Source: Roseimaritima multifibrata
Lineage (GTDB): Bacteria > Planctomycetota > Planctomycetia > Pirellulales > Pirellulaceae
Reading direction: 5' to 3'
DNA length: 64,000 nucleotides
Assembly (NCBI RefSeq): GCF_007741495.1
Contig: NZ_CP036262.1
Coordinates: forward strand, 434,001-498,000
The translations under genes and the position numbers were made by a program. Below the pieces are notes generated by a model. It was not told where the DNA came from. It did not search any database and worked only from the letters and a program-made list of their open reading frames with translations. Positions 29,095 through 38,067 of this stretch are shown here, piece after piece (position 1 is the first letter of the stretch; every line of letters starts with the position of its first letter).

Positions 29095-30354
29095 CTATTG
29101 ATTCTCCACCGCGGCTAAATATTCCTGTCGGCCTTTGTCGTTTATGACGGCGTAGCGAATGAACAATTGGTTATCGACGGCGACTGGCGAGGCGAATATT
29201 TCGTCTCCCATTTGGTTTTTGCTCAGTAGTTCAAATCGATTGGGGGTCGCCTTGAAAACGAAGACTTCGCCGTCTTCGCTGGCTGCATAGATCCGCCCGT
29301 CGGCCAGCATGGGAGAAGACGTGAAGCCTCCGGTAAGCCTTGTCTTCCATTGCTCTTTTCCGTCTTTGGTTCGCCAGCAGTAGCCGACGCCTGCGTCCGA
29401 GACCGCGTACAACGAACCGTTGTCGGCCAGCATCGATTGCTCGTAACTCATCACTCGGTTTTCCCAAATCTGCTTTCCCGATCCGTCGGCCAATACGGCC
29501 CAGGTCCCTGATTTTGGGTTCCCGCCGGAAGCAAATACCATACGGTCATCCCAGACGATGGTGCCGCAAGTCGCTTCGGTCGACGAGTCAGCGGACCAAA
29601 ATAGTTTGCCGTTGATCGGGTTATAAGATTCGATCTTGTCGGCGCCGGAAATCAGCAGTTGATCCTTGCCGGCGATCATGGCGACGATCGGGGACGAGAA
29701 AGACAGGTTCGCCGGGCGGTCGATTTTCCAAAGCCCCTGCCCTGTCTTTTTCTGAAAGGCATAGATGCCGCTGTCGGGCCCATCGTATTCTGCGGCGATA
29801 ATCAGTCGGTCTTTAAACAGGATGGGGCTGGCACCATATCCAAACTGAAACGCTTGCGGTTTAAAGTTGGCGACCTTCTTCTGCCATTTCTTTCTTAAGG
29901 AAAGGTCGTACACCGTGACATAAATCGCGTCCGAATTATGGAACACGACGTAGATCTGCTCTCCGTCGGAGGCGACCGTAGGGCTGGCGTAAGAGTTACG
30001 CGGATGAATCCGAGCCGGAAGCCCTTTGTCGTGCACGACGATCGACTGGGTCAGCTCCCCGCTCGTTCGGTCGAATTCCAGTAACAGCTGCTCGTCGCGT
30101 TCCAGGTCGGCGGTCGTCAGAAAGATCGATTCGCCGACGACCGTCGGTGAACTGTGTCCGGCACCTTGGATGGGTGTATTCCAAAGGACGCCATCGCCGC
30201 GGGCAAGATCCCACTGCACTGGCGGATCGGCGTCGGGGGCGGCATGGTTGTCGGAAGTCGGCCCTCGCCACTGCAGCCAGTCGGCTGCAGAAGTTGTCTC
30301 CGCCCCAAAGAAAGTCAGAGACGCAAGTGTCACGAAGAAAAAATGGCGAGGCAT
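29095..30354 (-). CDS. Secreted PQQ-like beta-propeller protein
   Basis: The 419-residue protein starts with a signal peptide (FFFVTLASLTFFGAETTSA, cleavage near residue 23) and continues with DWLQWRGPTSDNHAAPD, typical of planctomycete PQQ-repeat (beta-propeller) proteins. Repeated W/Y-containing blades such as GKLFWSADSS, GKQIWENRV and GKEQWKTRL are visible. PQQ-cofactor residues of true dehydrogenases are not evident, so it may be a binding or scaffold propeller. It lies 42 bp downstream of hemC on the same strand and may be co-transcribed. Confidence 0.87.
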   Translation of the reverse strand: MPRHFFFVTLASLTFFGAETTSAADWLQWRGPTSDNHAAPDADPPVQWDLARGDGVLWNTPIQGAGHSSPTVVGESIFLTTADLERDEQLLLEFDRTSGELTQSIVVHDKGLPARIHPRNSYASPTVASDGEQIYVVFHNSDAIYVTVYDLSLRKKWQKKVANFKPQAFQFGYGASPILFKDRLIIAAEYDGPDSGIYAFQKKTGQGLWKIDRPANLSFSSPIVAMIAGKDQLLISGADKIESYNPINGKLFWSADSSTEATCGTIVWDDRMVFASGGNPKSGTWAVLADGSGKQIWENRVMSYEQSMLADNGSLYAVSDAGVGYCWRTKDGKEQWKTRLTGGFTSSPMLADGRIYAASEDGEVFVFKATPNRFELLSKNQMGDEIFASPVAVDNQLFIRYAVINDKGRQEYLAAVENQ

Positions 30355-30396
30355 GATACGAAAGGAGTTTGAGGAGAGAGAAAAGGTTGCAGGGGC

Positions 30397-31314
30397 TTAC
30401 CTCGCCTCTTTGATTAGTGGTTCGGCCCCTTGCGAGAGTAGTTGGTTGCCAACTTCGACAGCCAGTTCGTTTGGCTGATCGATGGCACCTATGGCCGAAT
30501 GCTCCAGACGCGTTTTACCGTCCGTGGAAAGGACCAACGCGCGGAGGGTTAACTGGTCTCCGGCGACCGTCGCCAACGCCGCAATCGGCGCTAAGCAACC
30601 TCCGCTCAGGTGGCTTAATAGAGTCCGCTCGGCCGTCACGCAAGCTCGGGTTTCCCGGTCATCCAGCGACGCTAACACCGAGGTGACGATAGGGTTGTCG
30701 GCCCGCGTTTCGATTCCAAGGGCTCCCTGTCCTGGGGCGGGAAGCATTTGTTCTAAGGTCAATCGTTCGGTGACATGCTGCGTCATTTCTAAACGCGACA
30801 GCCCCGCCTCGGCAAGGATGATCGCATCGAATTCGCCTGAGGCAAGTTTTTCAAGACGGGATTGAACGTTGCCGCGGATCGGTCTGACTTGAAGGTCGCT
30901 GCGCATGTGAAGCAACTGGGCGGCTCGGCGGCGGCTGCCCGTTCCGATCACCGAACCGTTCGGCAGGTCCGCAAGCGTGTGATCGCTGCCGCTGATTAAG
31001 CAATCCCCGACAGCGGCTCGTGGTGGAATCGCCGCAAGGGCGAACCGTTCGTCGGGATCCGTCGGCAGGTCTTTAAGGCTGTGGACCGCCACGTCCGCTT
31101 CGCCTTCGACCAACGCTTGCTGGATCCGTTTGGTGAAAAATCCGACACCACGCGTCCCGTCGATCGGAGCTTGGTCGGTGTCTCCTCGGCTGGTTAAGAG
31201 GACCAGTTCGGTACGGTGACCTTGTTGAAGGAGTTGATCAGCAACCCAGTTGGCTTGCCAAAGCGCCAAAGGACTGCGGCGTGTGGCTAAGCGAATTGGA
31301 GCGGAGTCGTGCAT
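30397..31314 (-). CDS. hemC: Hydroxymethylbilane synthase (porphobilinogen deaminase)
   Basis: The 305-residue enzyme joins four porphobilinogen molecules into hydroxymethylbilane in haem synthesis. Typical segments are RLATRRSPLALWQA, HSLKDLPT and GTGSRRRAAQL. The cofactor-binding cysteine is C240 in LSGGCLAPIA. The N-terminus fits the family; the start is ATG 31314. It is separated from upstream mqnC by 100 bp containing a family A repeat. The PQQ-like gene follows closely. Confidence 0.95.
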   Translation of the reverse strand: MHDSAPIRLATRRSPLALWQANWVADQLLQQGHRTELVLLTSRGDTDQAPIDGTRGVGFFTKRIQQALVEGEADVAVHSLKDLPTDPDERFALAAIPPRAAVGDCLISGSDHTLADLPNGSVIGTGSRRRAAQLLHMRSDLQVRPIRGNVQSRLEKLASGEFDAIILAEAGLSRLEMTQHVTERLTLEQMLPAPGQGALGIETRADNPIVTSVLASLDDRETRACVTAERTLLSHLSGGCLAPIAALATVAGDQLTLRALVLSTDGKTRLEHSAIGAIDQPNELAVEVGNQLLSQGAEPLIKEAR

Positions 31315-31364
31315 GATGGAAAGGACTGAAGTAAGGACTGGTGGAAGGGGCCATTTATCATAGT

Positions 31365-31403
31365 CACGCTCTGGCGAGCGTAGCTACCGTTGCCAGGCGG
31401 TGG
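31365..31403. repeat. Family A palindromic repeat
   Basis: CACGCTCTGGCGAGCGTAGC followed by TACCGTTGCCAGGCGGTGG, between mqnC and hemC. It may act as a hairpin in the transcript. Confidence 0.8.
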
Positions 31404-31414
31404 TTTTTTAAAAG

Positions 31415-32551
31415 CTACGGCGTCAGTTCGACCAGCTTCGCAGGGGCTTGGCTGGCGGCGATCGCTTTCTCTTCCAGTTCGATGTCGACGTGGTTGTAGA
31501 AAACGTCGCGCTGCCTTGGTTGGAAACCGAGTTCTTCGATCGCTTCGCGGATTTGAGTAAGCGTCAAGAAGTGGACCGTCCCCGCTTCGGCGACAACGTT
31601 CTCTTCGATCATCAGGCTTCCCATATCGTTTGCACCGAACAGCATCGCCAGTTGCCCAATCTTTAACCCTTGGGTGACCCAACTGCTTTGGATATTGGGG
31701 ATGTTGTCCAGGTACAGTCGTGCTACCGCTTGGGTCTTGAGGTATTCAAAAGACCCGGCCGGCTGGACGTCGGCCATTTGGGTGTTGTCGGGCTGGAACG
31801 TCCAGCAGATGAACGCCGTGAAGCCATTGGTTTCGTCTTGAAGTTCGCGCAGACGCCGCAGGTGTTCGACTCGTTCGGCCAGCGTTTCGACATGTCCAAA
31901 CATCATCGTGCAAGTGCTGATCCCGCCAAGCTGATGCCAGACTCGCATCACGTTCAACCAATCGTCGGTGTTGACTTTCCCACGCGTGATTTCGTCTCGA
32001 ACGCGGTCGACAAGGATCTCCGCGCCGCCGCCGGGAATGCTTCCCAGCCCGGCCGCCTTCAGGCGTTCCAGAACGGTTTTGATCGGCAGGTTGTTCATCT
32101 TGGTGAAGTGATGCAGTTCAGGTGGGCTGAACCCATGAACGTTGATCTGCGGAAATCGTGTTTTGATGTCCTGCAGTAGTTCCTCGTACCATTCCAGTTT
32201 GTATTTGGGGTGTAGGCCTCCTTGGAGGAGCAGTTGATTGCCGCCCAACGCTACCGTTTCTTCGACTTTGGCCAGCAGTTCTTCGCGTGGCAGGACGTAC
32301 CCTTCGTCACTCTTGGGGCCTCGGTAGAAGGCGCAGAAATCGCAGACGGCGGTACAGATGTTGGTGTAGTTAATGTTCCGGTCGACGTTGTAGGTGCGAA
32401 CCGGAGATGGGTGCATCCGTCGCGACACCTTGTCGGCTGCGGTTCCGATCGCCGTCAGGTCGCTGCTCTGCAGCAACTGCAGGGCATCGGCTTCGTTTAA
32501 CCGTTGGCCGTCGAGGACTTTGTCGAGGATGGGTTGAATGGCAGTTGGCAT
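31415..32551 (-). CDS. mqnC: Cyclic dehypoxanthinyl futalosine synthase, radical SAM
   Basis: The 378-residue radical SAM enzyme catalyses the cyclisation step of the futalosine route to menaquinone. The iron-sulfur motif is C66-x3-C70-x2-C73 in CTAVCDFC. The segments LLQGGLHPKYKLEWYEELL and HGFSPPELHHF distinguish MqnC from its sister MqnE. It lies 9 bp downstream of mqnA on the same strand, a compact pathway operon. The presence of mqnA and mqnC implies menaquinone made without the classical men pathway. Confidence 0.93.
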   Translation of the reverse strand: MPTAIQPILDKVLDGQRLNEADALQLLQSSDLTAIGTAADKVSRRMHPSPVRTYNVDRNINYTNICTAVCDFCAFYRGPKSDEGYVLPREELLAKVEETVALGGNQLLLQGGLHPKYKLEWYEELLQDIKTRFPQINVHGFSPPELHHFTKMNNLPIKTVLERLKAAGLGSIPGGGAEILVDRVRDEITRGKVNTDDWLNVMRVWHQLGGISTCTMMFGHVETLAERVEHLRRLRELQDETNGFTAFICWTFQPDNTQMADVQPAGSFEYLKTQAVARLYLDNIPNIQSSWVTQGLKIGQLAMLFGANDMGSLMIEENVVAEAGTVHFLTLTQIREAIEELGFQPRQRDVFYNHVDIELEEKAIAASQAPAKLVELTP

Positions 32552-32560
32552 GTTCGCTTC

Positions 32561-33355
32561 CTAACTCGCTGAACAAAAGTGAAATTCGCGTGCTTGGGAA
32601 ATCAAGCCTAGTTCGCTGGCACGCTGTTGGTAGATGTGCAGCCCTTGGCGTTCTTGAGGCCCAAGTCGGAAATGGAGGTTGTCGGTAAAGTAGTGATGCA
32701 GGTCATTGCTGGTCAGCCCGTGGCTTCCCGCTTCTTGCTGGGCGATCGATTCCAGGTTTTGCACGCCTTCATCGCGGGCGGCTGCCAGGATCTTTGCAAG
32801 CGGTTGAGCGTCGATTCCCTCTCGTGCGATCCACATGGCAAACACGAAGGGGTGTCCGGACCATTGGCACCAGCGGTCTCCAAGGTCCCATATCTCTTGA
32901 TAGACGCCCGTCGGGGGGGGCATGGCTCGGTCGCCAATCAGCAGCACCGCATCCGCATCGACCGATTCCGGATCGGTCTCCATCGGCAAGGGGATCGTTT
33001 CAGGATGCAAATCGTATTGGTCGGCCAGCAGAAGCCGCACGAGTGCCGCACTGGTGCGGCTGCCCTCGTCCAGGGCTAGGCGGCGGATGTTTGCGATCGG
33101 GACTCGGCTGAGCAACCGTACGCTCCAGACAGGGCCTCGGCAGGCGATCACCGCATCCGAAACGATTTGAGCGCCGGTGCCGCGGAGGTACTCGATCGAC
33201 GGGATCAGTGCGACGTCCAGGTCGCCGTTCGCTAGGTCATCGGCCAGTCGGCTGGGTAGATCCAGAGTCAAAGACCCCAGGCCCTCCAGACGCTCGCGCA
33301 GTCCATAGACGAGAGGGCGGGTGTTGAGGTACGAAACGGCACCGATTCGGAGCAT
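32561..33355 (-). CDS. mqnA: Chorismate dehydratase of the futalosine pathway
   Basis: The 264-residue protein begins RIGAVSYLNTRPLVYGL and has DVALIPSIEYLRG, the signature of MqnA, which dehydrates chorismate to 3-enolpyruvylbenzoate at the start of the futalosine pathway. The fold is periplasmic-binding-protein-like, but there is no signal peptide, so it is cytoplasmic. It is transcribed just ahead of mqnC. MqnA and the related MqnD can be confused; the SYLNTRPL motif favours MqnA. Confidence 0.93.
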   Translation of the reverse strand: MLRIGAVSYLNTRPLVYGLRERLEGLGSLTLDLPSRLADDLANGDLDVALIPSIEYLRGTGAQIVSDAVIACRGPVWSVRLLSRVPIANIRRLALDEGSRTSAALVRLLLADQYDLHPETIPLPMETDPESVDADAVLLIGDRAMPPPTGVYQEIWDLGDRWCQWSGHPFVFAMWIAREGIDAQPLAKILAAARDEGVQNLESIAQQEAGSHGLTSNDLHHYFTDNLHFRLGPQERQGLHIYQQRASELGLISQAREFHFCSAS

Positions 33356-33630
33356 CGAAAGCAGCCTTGGAGGAAGTTGCGAACACTACAAGGTTTACCG
33401 TTTTTCTGGGCCAGCGTTAACCACCAGCACGCTAAGTCGGATTGATTTGGTTATCCTAGGGGGATTGGAGCATCCACAAAACGATTGCTTTGGATTGGAA
33501 GGGCGGAGCCCGATTCGATTTTTTTTGCCGCCAAGCCTTGTAGCCCTGGCCGATGGCGTGGCCGCCTTCGCACGTATTTGTGGAACCCAGTCGCACCTTC
33601 CTCTTGTCCCTCCTACCCTTTCCGGTCGCC

Positions 33631-34452
33631 ATGTCAAATCTATGGAAACTTATCCGTGTCGTTGGTGCGTCAGCGATGCTGGCCTGCCCTGCGGTCGCTC
33701 AAAACCCTAATCAGGCACCTTTCGGGCAAGCTGCCGGAGCAGGAAACGCGGCGGTAAATCGAGCCATCATTCATGTGGATGGAACGTTGGTTGGGATCGT
33801 CGGTACCGTTGCGAAAATAACCGACACGGAGGGGACGGAGGTGATGGTCCAGTTGCCGCAAGACCCCTCGCATATGCGTTTTAACGCCGTCGCCGATCCG
33901 CAGGGAATTCGGCCGGGGATGATGGTCCGTTTCAGTACGAATATCGGACCCAATGGGTTGCCGGTCGAGCCCGTCGATCAGGTGGAACTGTTCCATCCCA
34001 TTCGCACGAACAACATGCCAGCCCATGCGAAGGAAGCGGTCGTTCCCGGGGTCTATCCTGCAAAGCGAGGCCCTAAGCCACCGCCGGGCGTTATCGTTCC
34101 AGGAACCTATAAGGTGGTCGGAACCTTGGCGCAGTTTTTCCCCGGAAAAGGGATCGCCGTCGTGGCGGGGCAAACACCGATTCAGGTCCCGCTTTCCGAA
34201 GAGGCCCGTTATCTGGTGCGAACCAATTCGCTTGAATTATCGCAAGCAGGCGACAAGGTCTCGGTCGATGCGTTTTACGACGGGGTCGATAAAACCAAGG
34301 TCGTGGCCGATTCTTTTACCGTGAGCACCGAGCGGTTGATCGGAACTCCAAGCGAAGATCCGCGAAAGTCCCGCCGTCGTCGCGGGCGTGATAAACCCGA
34401 AGCGGATGAGCCCAAGGCTGCTGAGCCTGAAGCCGCCGAACTCAAGGAATAG
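33631..34452 (+). CDS. Secreted protein of unknown function
   Basis: The 273-residue product has a signal peptide (LWKLIRVVGASAMLACPAVAQ). The mature part contains an OB-like repeated pattern, in which VDGTLVGIVGTVAKI and VVGTLAQFFPGKGIAVV look like two copies of the same beta-rich unit. The C-terminus is highly charged (RRRRGRDKPEADEP and following). I do not recognise the family. ATG 33631 is preferred over upstream frames because it begins the signal. It diverges from mqnA. Confidence 0.7.
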   Translation: MSNLWKLIRVVGASAMLACPAVAQNPNQAPFGQAAGAGNAAVNRAIIHVDGTLVGIVGTVAKITDTEGTEVMVQLPQDPSHMRFNAVADPQGIRPGMMVRFSTNIGPNGLPVEPVDQVELFHPIRTNNMPAHAKEAVVPGVYPAKRGPKPPPGVIVPGTYKVVGTLAQFFPGKGIAVVAGQTPIQVPLSEEARYLVRTNSLELSQAGDKVSVDAFYDGVDKTKVVADSFTVSTERLIGTPSEDPRKSRRRRGRDKPEADEPKAAEPEAAELKE

Positions 34453-34461
34453 CCCGTCGGC

Positions 34462-34615
34462 GATTGTCGCCTTTCGCGGTGGGACGTGAAATCCATTGGT
34501 CACGTATCACCGGTCGGTCCACGCTCTGGCGAGCGTAGTTGCGAGAGCGCCGTCGTTCCTGCCGCTAGGTAGCAGCGACACTGCGACATGGACGTTCTGC
34601 TTTGCCCGTTCGGGT
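34462..34615. repeat. Family C half repeat and partial family A repeat
   Basis: A family C half (GTCGCCTTTCGCGGTGGGAC, about 34464) is followed by the left arm of a family A repeat (CCACGCTCTGGCGAGCG, 34519-34535) whose right arm is lost. They lie between convergent genes. Confidence 0.6.
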
Positions 34616-35992
34616 TTAGCGTGAGCCCGAGGATCCGCGGCGGCTTGGAGGTCCTGGCTTGCCGTTGGGTTTGCCAGCCGCTTTTTTGTTGCCGCCGCCA
34701 CTGCGTCCTTTGCTGGGCATGGTCGAGCCTTTGTTGGCGCTTCTTGCACCGGCCGATCCTGGACGCGGTTTCCACGTGCGATTCTGTTTGCCTCCCTTTC
34801 CTTTGCCACCTTTGGTTGTTGTGGCTCGAGACCGGGTGTGGAACGGTTGCTTGGAATCGACAGGGATTCGCTGTCCGATCAATTTTTCGACAGCGTTTAG
34901 GCAGTCGTGGTCGTCGGGAGTGCAGAAGGTGACGGACATTCCCTCGGCGCCTGCGCGTCCGGTTCGTCCGATGCGATGGACATAGCTTTCTGGGTCGTGC
35001 GGCATGTCGTAGTTAATGACATGGCTTAGCCCTTCGATATCGATTCCGCGAGCGGCCAAATCGGTCGCGATCAGGATGTCGACCTTGCCTTTCCGGAAAC
35101 CTTGTAGGACGCGTTCGCGTCCGGCTTGGGTTTTCCCGCCATGGATCGCCTCGCAGGACAAATCCTGTTTTTGTAGTTGCTTGGAAAGCCGGTCGGCTCC
35201 CCGTTTGGTTTTGGTGAAAACCAAAACCTGCCCGGTCGCTTCGGTGTCCAGGACATGCCGCAGCAGCTTCATTTTGTCGGTGTGCTCGACCATCATCAGG
35301 CATTGTTCGATCCGTTCAACGGTCGAAGAAGGAGGCGTGACAATGACTTCGACGTGGTTGGTCAGTAGACCTTCGGCCAGTTTTTTGACCGGCGGCGGCA
35401 TCGTTGCTGAGAAGAACAGGGAGTGCCGTTTGGGCGGCAGTTCCTTCATGATTTTTCGTAGGTCGGGCATGAAGCCCAGGTCCAGCATTCGGTCCGCTTC
35501 ATCCAGGACAAAGGTTTCCACATCGTCCATCCAGACGCAGCCTTGACCGAACAGGTCTAGCAGTCGTCCGGGGGTTGCGACACAGATATGGACGCCCCGT
35601 TCGAGTGCGCGGACTTGTCTTCCCTGACTGACGCCGCCGAAGACCGTCGTGACGCGAAATTTAAGGTGTTTGCCGTAGCTTTCAAAACTGGCAGAAATCT
35701 GCGAAGCCAGTTCACGCGTAGGGCTTAGGACCAGTACTTGAGGGCATTTGGGGCGAGGCGTTTTGCGGTCCGCGTCCAGTCGTTGCAGGATCGGGATCGC
35801 GAAAGCAGCGGTTTTGCCCGTTCCGGTTTGGGCACATCCCAGGAGGTCTCTCCCTTCTAGAAGGGGGCCAATGGAGGCAGCCTGGATCGGAGTTGGCTCG
35901 TGATAGCCTTCGGAGTGAAGTGCTCGCTGGAGAGGCTCAATCAGATCGAATTCGTAGAACGTCTTGGGAAGTGTGGGTGACAAAGCAGGCAC
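34616..35992 (-). CDS. DEAD-box ATP-dependent RNA helicase
   Basis: The 458-residue protein has the Q-motif region (FDLIEPLQRAL, PTPIQ), motif I AQTGTGKT (54-61), PTRELA, DEAD in LDEADRML, SAT and HRIGRTGRAG. This order places it with RhlE/CsdA-type helicases. The C-terminal 70 residues are basic, Gly/Lys/Arg-rich (TTKGGKGKGGKQNR), which should add RNA binding. It likely unwinds structured RNA in ribosome assembly or decay. It sits directly downstream of the RRM protein gene on the same strand, with a terminator hairpin between them. Confidence 0.93.
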   Translation of the reverse strand: MPALSPTLPKTFYEFDLIEPLQRALHSEGYHEPTPIQAASIGPLLEGRDLLGCAQTGTGKTAAFAIPILQRLDADRKTPRPKCPQVLVLSPTRELASQISASFESYGKHLKFRVTTVFGGVSQGRQVRALERGVHICVATPGRLLDLFGQGCVWMDDVETFVLDEADRMLDLGFMPDLRKIMKELPPKRHSLFFSATMPPPVKKLAEGLLTNHVEVIVTPPSSTVERIEQCLMMVEHTDKMKLLRHVLDTEATGQVLVFTKTKRGADRLSKQLQKQDLSCEAIHGGKTQAGRERVLQGFRKGKVDILIATDLAARGIDIEGLSHVINYDMPHDPESYVHRIGRTGRAGAEGMSVTFCTPDDHDCLNAVEKLIGQRIPVDSKQPFHTRSRATTTKGGKGKGGKQNRTWKPRPGSAGARSANKGSTMPSKGRSGGGNKKAAGKPNGKPGPPSRRGSSGSR

Positions 35993-36014
35993 GGGTGGGG
36001 GGTGGAGTAAGGGA

Positions 36015-36051
36015 GAACAAAAACAGCGTCGCGCAAAAACACGACGCTGTT
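36015..36051 (-). terminator. Rho-independent terminator after the RRM gene
   Basis: Arms AACAGCGTCG (36022-36031) and CGACGCTGTT (36042-36051) pair perfectly. On the minus strand the stem is followed by TTTTTGTTC. It lies between the RRM gene and the helicase, so it should end or attenuate the RRM transcript. Confidence 0.85.
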
Positions 36052-36103
36052 CCGTTGAATTTCTAGAACCGGTTATAGGAAGCCGGCTCGATTTAGGAAA
36101 TGA

Positions 36104-36505
36104 CTAGTTGCGGTATCCGCCGCCACCGCCACCGCCATATCCACCACCGCCGCCACCACCATATCCGCCACCACCACCGCCACCGTAGCCGCCGCGTCCA
36201 CCGCCGCCGCCACCACCGTAGCCGCCGCGATCACCACCGCCACCGCCACCACCACGTCGCTCTTCTCGAGGGCGAGCTTCGTTGACGGTGAGGGCTCGTC
36301 CACCAAGATCTTGGCCGTTCAGGGCTTCGATCGCGTCTTCGGCTCCGTCATTCATTTCTACGAATGCAAATCCGCGACTGCGACCGGTTTCGCGGTCGGA
36401 AACCACCGAGGCATTAACTACCTCACCATATTGCCCAAACAATTCTCGCAAATCATCTGCGGAGGAATTGAAAGATAGGTTTCCGACGTAAATACGCTTA
36501 CTCAT
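36104..36505 (-). CDS. Glycine-rich RRM RNA-binding protein
   Basis: The 133-residue protein has one RNA recognition motif with RNP2 (IYVGNLSF) and RNP1 (RGFAFVEM), followed by about 45 residues of GGY/GGG repeats. It resembles the cold-induced Rbp proteins of cyanobacteria and plant GRPs. It should bind single-stranded RNA and may act as an RNA chaperone; phase-separating behaviour of the glycine tail is possible but inferred. ATG 36505 starts MSKRIYVGN. It neighbours a DEAD-box helicase on the same strand. Confidence 0.92.
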   Translation of the reverse strand: MSKRIYVGNLSFNSSADDLRELFGQYGEVVNASVVSDRETGRSRGFAFVEMNDGAEDAIEALNGQDLGGRALTVNEARPREERRGGGGGGGDRGGYGGGGGGGRGGYGGGGGGGYGGGGGGGYGGGGGGGYRN

Positions 36506-36975
36506 CAAAACTGTCCTTGGGCCGAAATCGACCCATTCAACGTGACCACGCATTCGGCTTCGGAGCTTGGTCCCGCAGTCATGCGGTTACCAAAAATCCT
36601 TGTGCCTAATGCGCTGCTCGAGAAGGTTTAGTGCCCGTTCACTGATAGAGATGCTCGGTTCGTGCTGGCAACGCGGAGCCTGGTGGCACATGATGGCGTC
36701 GGCAGGTCTCCCCGGCGAATCGGCCTTATGCATCCATCTGCGAAGAATGCATGGAGCAATGCGGGCTGGGGAAGAGCAGCGGTTTCAGCGAATCAGTCGG
36801 TAACTTTCCCTAGCAAATAGAGACTCGCGGCCACAAATGCCGCACCCCCGGAGTGTACACGATTTCTATGTGGGCAAATGGGGCAATCTGGAAAAAAGCT
36901 CAGAATTGAAGAAATGGATTTTTTGCGTTCTGTTCACCGGTAATACGGCTTTTCGACGATCCCTGGCAGACTATC
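36506..36975. other. Divergent intergenic region
   Basis: These 470 bases lie between the RRM gene and the next plus-strand gene. No gene or repeat is supported. The long upstream region of the RRM gene could hold a regulatory 5' leader, as in other cold-inducible RNA-binding genes, but I see no defined motif. Confidence 0.4.
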
Positions 36976-37746
36976 ATGGGCACATTGGCGGCTCTTTTCA
37001 AAGTGGCAAGCGGACGGATCATGTGGCACACAAGCAGCGGAAATCGAACGCTTCAAGGGGCTGAAGGCTTGCTGGTCGCTGCTGCGTTGGAAGCGATTCT
37101 AGAAGACTTGGCTGTCGATCTGGATGACGGAGACGATCCGACGCCTTGGCATTTTGGGATCGCTGTCTTTGATGTCCTCGCACCCCAGCAGCGACTTGCC
37201 GTGCTCCTTACGGTTGGTACTCATTTGCTTACCGAGACCGACGCGACGCTCCCGCTGACCGCGATCAACGAAGCGGCTGTTGGCGCTCTGTTCGCCGAAG
37301 TTCGCGATCAGGTGATGCTGGAAATTGAAACGGCGGATGCAAGTGACCATGCGGCTAGCGAATGGCCTGCGTTGGACCTTGAAGACCTAATCGTTTCCTG
37401 GAGGCAGCGCGTTTGGGATGCCTACTGCGAAGGAGGAATGCTGGACGATATGGAATTGCATGCTGAATCGATCGCCTGCGGTTTGGTCCCCAGTAACCCG
37501 CGGGATAAAAATATCGAACGCTGGTCCAATGTGATCGACCAACTTGCCGATTCGATTCTCTGGGATCGTGATTACGAAATCGCGGACAGCTTTTTGGATG
37601 CCGCCCCCGATAAAGCACAGCATCACAAAGTACTGCTTGGCATCGACGACGAATACTTCACCGCGATTGCTCCCGATCCCCTTCCCGAGCAGGTTCCGCA
37701 GTTGCTAAGCGAAGCCCAGTTGTTGGCAAAACGCTACCCACGCTAG
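36976..37746 (+). CDS. Conserved-looking hypothetical protein
   Basis: The 256-residue product is acidic and mostly helical, with no signal peptide or clear membrane segment. Notable stretches are LVAAALEAILEDLAVDLDDGDD and an N-terminal LQGAEGLLVA. I do not recognise the family. The start may be ATG 36976 or the in-frame ATG 37021 (MWHTSSGNR); neither has a strong ribosome site. Codon use is like its neighbours, so I consider it real. Confidence 0.65.
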   Translation: MGTLAALFKVASGRIMWHTSSGNRTLQGAEGLLVAAALEAILEDLAVDLDDGDDPTPWHFGIAVFDVLAPQQRLAVLLTVGTHLLTETDATLPLTAINEAAVGALFAEVRDQVMLEIETADASDHAASEWPALDLEDLIVSWRQRVWDAYCEGGMLDDMELHAESIACGLVPSNPRDKNIERWSNVIDQLADSILWDRDYEIADSFLDAAPDKAQHHKVLLGIDDEYFTAIAPDPLPEQVPQLLSEAQLLAKRYPR

Positions 37747-38064
37747 GGACGCAAAATTTATTGGTGGCTTGATTTCGGTCTGTCCATGCTCTGGCGAGCG
37801 TCGCTGCGTGACTGCCGTCGTCACCGCCGCCAGACGGTGGTTCCCACGCGAAAACTGTCACCGATTGATTGCACAGCCTCTCCGCGAAAGAACGCCCCCT
37901 TAACGCTGTCTTCGCGGGGCGGAAGGCGACGGTCTTTCGACGCTCCCGATTAAAACGACGGCTCGTTAATCGTCTCGGTTGCCCCGGTCCACGGGCTCTC
38001 TTAATCACGGTACATTGGGTGCCAGCAGACTTACCTGTTAGAACCTATTAATATCGAGCCTTCA
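37747..38064. repeat. Gap with family A and family C repeats
   Basis: A family A repeat with an enlarged loop (37785-37842: CATGCTCTGGCGAGCG ... CGCCGCCAGACGGTGG) is followed by a family C-like block (37870-37935) containing TCCGCGAAAGAACG. No gene is seen. Confidence 0.65.
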
Positions 38065-38067
38065 GTG

